The notes below the pieces were generated by a model, which was not told the origin of the DNA, ran no database searches, and saw nothing but the letters and a program-made list of their open reading frames with translations. This document shows positions 59,727-64,000 of a stretch of DNA of 64,000 nt, piece by piece (within the stretch, counting starts at the first letter, position 1; every line of letters begins with the position of its first letter). Source of the DNA: Leishmania mexicana MHOM/GT/2001/U1103 (Eukaryota; Euglenozoa; Kinetoplastea; Trypanosomatida; Trypanosomatidae). The translations under genes and the position numbers were made by a program. The stretch spans positions 1,186,556 to 1,250,555 of the forward strand of contig NC_018337.1 of the NCBI RefSeq assembly GCF_000234665.1, given 5' to 3'.

Positions 59727-61640
59727 ATGGACGACTTGCGCTCGTCGTTGTCGGGGGCCTTTGCGGCCTCTCCGCATTACCTCGGTGGGGTGAGTGACTC
59801 CTTAGCCCACCTGCCGCCGTTGTACCAGCTGCTTTCTTTAGGCGGTGTTTTCTGCGTGATACACCTGCGTAACAATGCGGTCGTGACGTGGCTCGTAGTG
59901 CAGTTGCACAGCTCCATTGGCACTGAGGCGATGTGGCCAGATGAGTACAAGGCCACATTACGGGGTATGACCTTCACGGAGCGACTCTGCTTCACACTGT
60001 ATGGTGCCGCACTGGCGGCGGTGGCCGTCATTATCTTCCGCGTCTTCTGTCAGGATACTTGGAGCATTGGCTTGAGCGCAAGTCAGATGTTCCCCGACAA
60101 GAAGCTGCCAACGATTGCCATGGTGGTCCTCATGTGCGTCGCCGAGGGCATCCGACTGCAACAGGTGATTGTGCAGGAGTTATGCACTCCTGGGTCGCTG
60201 GCGAGACTCGCCATGCACGGCTTCGACGGGATCGAGGAGAGCAAATTTGACCAGAGAGTGTCCGAGAGCAACACCCATTTTGTGATTCAGTTTGAGCTCC
60301 TTCGCGCCTACCTCGCGCAAGCGTGCGTCCATCGCGTCCCTGTCATTCTCCTCGCCGGGGCCTACCGCCTGTTTCGCGATGTGCCCAACAAGGCACATGT
60401 GGCATTGCGGTGGTACATGGCGACGATGGCCGGCTTCACTGTTGCGCAGGAGATGCTCGGGATGTACATCCGGTACGTCTGGACAGACTGGAGCATGTGG
60501 GCGATGGTTATTTGGTCCCTCGTCTTCCTGGGTGTCGTGAACTATGTATATGGTTTGTCTAAGCGGGCTGGAACGGTGGTGACGATGTCGTCGACGAACT
60601 GTGTGACGGAGGCATTGCGTGGTCTTATCACGTGCTGCGCGCTGTGGTTCATCGCTTCACTGGTAGTTCTCGCCTTCGTGGTGAGCGTGCACGAAGAGCT
60701 GGTGCTTATTTGGCTCTTCATGTCGCTCATGATCCTTTGGACGCCTGCTATTATCGATGCGTGTGCCACCGACTACATGGCGTTCCTCGCCATTGGTGCG
60801 GGGTGCATGGTGTATGCCATGGACGGCGTCTCGTCCGTATGGGCGAGCGTGCGCTTTGGTGCACTGCACTTCCTATGGTGGTTCTTTCCCTCTCTTTTGT
60901 ACAACGCGACGCTGCACCTCTTCGCCTCCCGCTACATCGCCATGACGGTCGCGGCTTCCTGGTTTTTGTGGTCGCTGGCGCCCCCAAGCGAGCTCTTGAG
61001 GAACGCCGAGTCGGCGGCGGAGCTGGGCCTAGAGGACGGTCATGGTGTTGTGCACCTGTTCACGGCACGCGTGCTGTGGCTCCGCGCTGTGGCGGACTTC
61101 CGCACCCTGCCGAAAGGGTCATGGATTTACGGTCCGACGCAGGGGGACGGCGCGCGCGCCTTTGATCTCATCCTCCACGCGGCGGCGTTGGCGTGTGCTG
61201 TGTGCATCGCGATCAGCTTTGCCGTGGAGCGCCGCTTCACCGCCGAGGCACGTCTTGCGTGGCGGCAGCGTGACATTGTTAGCGCCACGCCGGCTGTATT
61301 GCTGCGTAAAATGATTCGCACCGTTGTGGTAGTAGGATGCGTGGCTGCCTCGGCAGGTATGTGGTGGATGGTACGGCATTACGTTCTGCCTATGTGGACG
61401 CAGCTACTGCCCGACATTATCAGCAAATTACTGGCAACGGTGGCGGCGGTGACGGTGCTAGGCAACCTCATGGACATGCACGATAGCATGTACATCGCAT
61501 GTATGCGCATTCTGGGTCTGCCGGGCCCACTTCCCACGATTGATGGGCAGGCGGTTGCCAGCGACGATCTGGCTAGTTCCGTCACCTCGAAAATGCCAAC
61601 AGAAGGCAAGAGTGACCACCGTAGTGGCACGTTTGAATAG
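59727..61640 (+). CDS. Hypothetical multipass membrane protein (637 aa)
   Basis: ATG 59727 is the first Met in frame. About ten hydrophobic helices are visible, including near 35-60, 92-110, 130-148, 205-222, 230-248, 256-272, 300-322, 330-350, 395-415 and 485-505, with others near 530-565. No transporter signature, signal peptide or catalytic motif was recognised. Loop phrases such as HGFDGIEESKFDQRVSES (166-183) and WRQRDIVSATPAVLLRKMIR are charged. The C-terminal tail (about 598-637) is hydrophilic, with a Ser/Thr-rich end. Channel, transporter or membrane scaffold are all open. Confidence 0.75.
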   Translation: MDDLRSSLSGAFAASPHYLGGVSDSLAHLPPLYQLLSLGGVFCVIHLRNNAVVTWLVVQLHSSIGTEAMWPDEYKATLRGMTFTERLCFTLYGAALAAVAVIIFRVFCQDTWSIGLSASQMFPDKKLPTIAMVVLMCVAEGIRLQQVIVQELCTPGSLARLAMHGFDGIEESKFDQRVSESNTHFVIQFELLRAYLAQACVHRVPVILLAGAYRLFRDVPNKAHVALRWYMATMAGFTVAQEMLGMYIRYVWTDWSMWAMVIWSLVFLGVVNYVYGLSKRAGTVVTMSSTNCVTEALRGLITCCALWFIASLVVLAFVVSVHEELVLIWLFMSLMILWTPAIIDACATDYMAFLAIGAGCMVYAMDGVSSVWASVRFGALHFLWWFFPSLLYNATLHLFASRYIAMTVAASWFLWSLAPPSELLRNAESAAELGLEDGHGVVHLFTARVLWLRAVADFRTLPKGSWIYGPTQGDGARAFDLILHAAALACAVCIAISFAVERRFTAEARLAWRQRDIVSATPAVLLRKMIRTVVVVGCVAASAGMWWMVRHYVLPMWTQLLPDIISKLLATVAAVTVLGNLMDMHDSMYIACMRILGLPGPLPTIDGQAVASDDLASSVTSKMPTEGKSDHRSGTFE

Positions 61641-61869
61641 GGGCACATGAAACGCAAAAAAAGCGCGCCCTAGAGAGAGACAGAGGGAAAGACCAGAATG
61701 GATAGTAAGTGGGGTGACTGGTGTGCTGTTGCTGCGCAGTGCTCGAGCGAGACGCGTGCTGTCCATGTGTATCGGCCGCACTTTTGTGTATGTGTGTGTG
61801 TGCGTATTCTGTGAGCATGTCCTGATGATGTCGGTAGCCTCAGCGTGGCACCAGCATCCAGTACCCGCA
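61641..61869. other. 3' flank of the multipass membrane gene
   Basis: Non-coding, with GA-rich (61672-61692) and GT-repeat (61788-61802) tracts. Precedes the retroposon fragment. Confidence 0.4.
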
Positions 61870-62220
61870 CACGTTGTGTGGGGACGCCAACAGACTGCCC
61901 AGCCTGCCCTCGGATACGACTGACGGACTTTTCCGTGTCAGCGGACGGCGCTGTGCGGAAGAGACCTGCCGTCGTGGCCAGGGTTCCACCAGGCCACTAC
62001 AAAGCGTGTGGGCGACTCGACAAGTATACGCATCCGCCTACTGTTTTCTTTTTTGTTCTGCTTTCGCTGCGCGGCGGTGATGTCGAGCGGAATCCTGGAC
62101 GGCGCCTGTGCCGTGTGCGGTGGGATTGCAATGGGCTGAAGGACGCCAGACGGTGTTGGGTCGGCCCGGCTGCTGGACATCGCCGCGGTGCAACCGAGGT
62201 GGGGGAAGTGTAGTCATGTG
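61870..62220 (+). mobile_element. Retroposon 5' fragment (DIRE-like) with 2A-like motif
   Basis: Homologous to 12780-13100. Shared blocks include TGCCCTCGGATACG, GGTGATGTCGAG and the segment coding RRLCRVRWDCNGLKDARR. One frame (to 62213) is open through a hydrophobic stretch and GGDVERNPGRR (2A-like; final Pro is Arg). It stops shortly after the endonuclease start region, so it is a 5' fragment or a 3'-deleted element. It lies between the multipass gene and the decarboxylase gene. Confidence 0.7.
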
Positions 62221-62854
62221 TGCGTCTATTTGCGCACGTGTGGAGGAGGAAAATGTCCACGGAAAACAAAAAAAGAAGAACCGTTGTCGTCCTCGCATGA
62301 TGACGAATACCGCTGCTGCTTTCAGAGACATCCGTCGTTGTGTGCCCTCCCTAGCCGAAGGAGGACATCACTCATGCCATCGTCGTTTTATGCATGCACG
62401 GATGGTAATTGCTGGTAGAATCTCACCACAGAGCATGCACACGCGCATAGAAGAGTCATCCACTGGCGAGGGGGTGCTCGTGGCACGTGCTCCCCACCTC
62501 GTTTCTTTCCTTTCACCCCCTACTTCTCTCACACTTCCCACTGGCGGCCCTGTTTGCATGCCGTGATGTGGAAGAACCCCCGTCCCTTCTCTCCTTCTGA
62601 ATACACCCCCTGCCCTTCTCACGTCCCACCCCCGCCCGCCCGCAGCTGCTCAGAGGAGATTAATCGATAGACACAGAGGTGCCCCAGAGAAACGCAACTT
62701 CACTTCTCTCTCTACTCCCACAGCTCACCTGCTCTCTCCCTCACACACACACACGCACGCACGCACGCACGGACGCACGCAGTGTTCTTTGTAGCGTCGC
62801 ATCCGTCACCGAAATTTTTGGTCGTCTGAAACTAGCCGCCTTAACACTGTGAGG
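62221..62854. other. Intergenic upstream of the decarboxylase gene
   Basis: About 630 bases. A pyrimidine-rich stretch (62697-62740) and ACGC repeats (62748-62780) lie before the ATG. No gene was recognised. Confidence 0.45.
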
Positions 62855-64000
62855 ATGCCATTCAACGGATACACGGTTGGCTGTCACCTGCTAGACCGCC
62901 TTGTGGAGGCGGGGTGTGACGACCTCTTCGGCGTCCCGGGCGACTTTAATCTGCGCTTCCTCGACGATGTCATGGCTCACCCACGCATGAGATGGGTTGG
63001 CATGGCCAACGAGCTGAACGCAGCCTACGCAGCTGACGGCTACGCGCGTCAGCGGGGTCTGGGTGCCGTCACCACGACCTACGGCGTCGGCGAGCTCTCC
63101 GCGCTGAACGGAATCGCTGGCAGTTTTTCGGAGAGCGTGCCGGTCATTCACATTGCCGGAGCCACCTCCACGAAGAGCCAAGGAAACCGCGAACTGGTGC
63201 ATCATTCACTCGGCGACGGCGACCACATGCACTTCCTGCGCATCAGCGCCGAGGTTTGCTGCATTGCGGTGATGCTGACACCGGAGAACTGTCTGACGGA
63301 GATCGACCGGGTCATAACGGAGGTGCTTTACCAAAAGAAGCCGGGTTACATTGCCTTGCCGATGAATGTGGCGGAGATGATAGTGTCGCCGCCGATGGCG
63401 AAGCTGATGCGTCGTCTGCCGGAGGTATCCCTTGAAGCGGTGAGCGCATTCAAGCACACGGTAGCGTCGCGCCTGCACAGCGCTCGCAACCCGGCGGTGC
63501 TGACGGGGCACTTGATCCACCGCCACCAGTGCGGCCCGCAGGTGAACCACTTCCTCGAGAACATCCACATCCCGTACGCCCCCGCCGTCCTCGGCAAGGG
63601 CGCCGTAAATGAGCACCTGGAGAACTATGTCGGCACCTACATTGCCGGCGATGACCCGTGCCCTGCGAAGTCGGTCATTGAAAGTGCCGACGTGTGCATC
63701 GCGATTGGCGTCCAGTTTGTCGACACCGTCACCGCGGTCTTCCGCCACAAGATAGACCCTCTCAAACTGATCGACATCCAGCCCTTTTTCGCCAAGGTGG
63801 GGGATCAGGTATTCTACCAGGTACCAATGGAGATGGCCGTGAAAGCGGTGGAGGAAGCCGCGATGGAATGCCACGCGAACTGGAGCACCGAGTACCCGGA
63901 GCCGGAGGGACTACGCTACCCGGAAAGCGCTGAAACCTTCGACCTCTGCCATGTATGGCAAGAGATTAATAACGGCCTGCGGCCCAACGATGTTCTCCTG
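62855..64000 (+). CDS. PDC: Pyruvate/indolepyruvate decarboxylase (partial, 3' end outside window)
   Basis: ATG 62855 opens 382 codons to the window end. The ThDP-decarboxylase N-terminal domain is complete: FGVPGDFNLRFLD (D30), the activating Glu in ANELNAAYAADGYAR (E53), TTYGVGELSALNGIAGSFSE (74-93), and the His pair in VHHSLGDGDH (H116-H117) that marks true pyruvate/indolepyruvate decarboxylases. The middle domain follows, with VLTGHLIHRHQ and IDIQPFFAKVGDQ. The C-terminal domain with the GDG ThDP/Mg motif lies beyond the window. The enzyme converts 2-keto acids to aldehydes and CO2 in the cytosol. Choice of substrate is unresolved. Leishmania genomes are annotated with such a gene, from memory on chromosome 34. 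Confidence 0.92.
   Translation, partial: MPFNGYTVGCHLLDRLVEAGCDDLFGVPGDFNLRFLDDVMAHPRMRWVGMANELNAAYAADGYARQRGLGAVTTTYGVGELSALNGIAGSFSESVPVIHIAGATSTKSQGNRELVHHSLGDGDHMHFLRISAEVCCIAVMLTPENCLTEIDRVITEVLYQKKPGYIALPMNVAEMIVSPPMAKLMRRLPEVSLEAVSAFKHTVASRLHSARNPAVLTGHLIHRHQCGPQVNHFLENIHIPYAPAVLGKGAVNEHLENYVGTYIAGDDPCPAKSVIESADVCIAIGVQFVDTVTAVFRHKIDPLKLIDIQPFFAKVGDQVFYQVPMEMAVKAVEEAAMECHANWSTEYPEPEGLRYPESAETFDLCHVWQEINNGLRPNDVLL

Overview
The window looks like nuclear chromosomal DNA of a Leishmania-type trypanosomatid. All well-supported genes lie on the + strand, are intronless, and are separated by long pyrimidine- and GT/CA-rich intergenic DNA, as expected of one polycistronic unit processed by trans-splicing. 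The GDP-mannose transporter LPG2 (341 codons) is essentially the Leishmania protein. A kinetoplast-attachment beta-barrel (TAC40-like), a mitochondrial editing helicase (REH2-like) and a PIP5K-like kinase occur together. From memory, these match a Trypanosoma brucei chromosome 4 / Leishmania chromosome 34 neighbourhood; this was not checked. Species is not resolved.

Layout. 0-12 kb: PIP kinase, TAC40-like beta-barrel, a decayed retroposon (about 5.4-7.06 kb), a membrane-anchored P-loop kinase, LPG2. 12-16 kb: a diverged long SIDER-like repeat, then a degenerate ingi-type retroposon (DIRE-like) with a 2A-like motif, endonuclease remnant and conserved 3' end. 16-31 kb: SET-like protein, zinc-knuckle/WW protein, tail-anchored orphan, 588-aa orphan, ubiquitin-like/coiled-coil/CesT-like protein, FHA protein, with three SIDER-like repeats in proximal 3' regions. 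31-40.5 kb: one tail-anchored SDR gene in gene-poor DNA holding a retroposon 3' end, a SIDER-like copy and a 100-N assembly gap. 40.5-64 kb: PPR/PIN-like protein, ABITRAM homologue, Neo1/ATP9-type P4-ATPase, SIDER-like copy, REH2-like helicase, multipass orphan, a second retroposon 5' fragment with a 2A-like motif, and the first 382 codons of a pyruvate/indolepyruvate decarboxylase.

Shared themes are mitochondrial nucleic-acid biology (TAC40-like, REH2-like, PPR/PIN-like) and endomembrane lipid/glycan traffic (LPG2, P4-ATPase, PIP kinase). In kinetoplastids neighbouring genes are usually not functional operons, so proximity carries little functional weight. The most unusual signals are: (i) two SIDER-like subtypes, the short one explained by a 160-bp deletion between 10-bp direct repeats still present in a long copy; (ii) two independently decayed 2A motifs; (iii) a protein joining a ubiquitin-like N-terminus to a bacterial type III secretion chaperone-like (CesT) C-terminus; (iv) an SDR enzyme lacking the catalytic tyrosine; and (v) repeated MHAE-type modules in the helicase. 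All calls come from reading the sequence; no database search was run.
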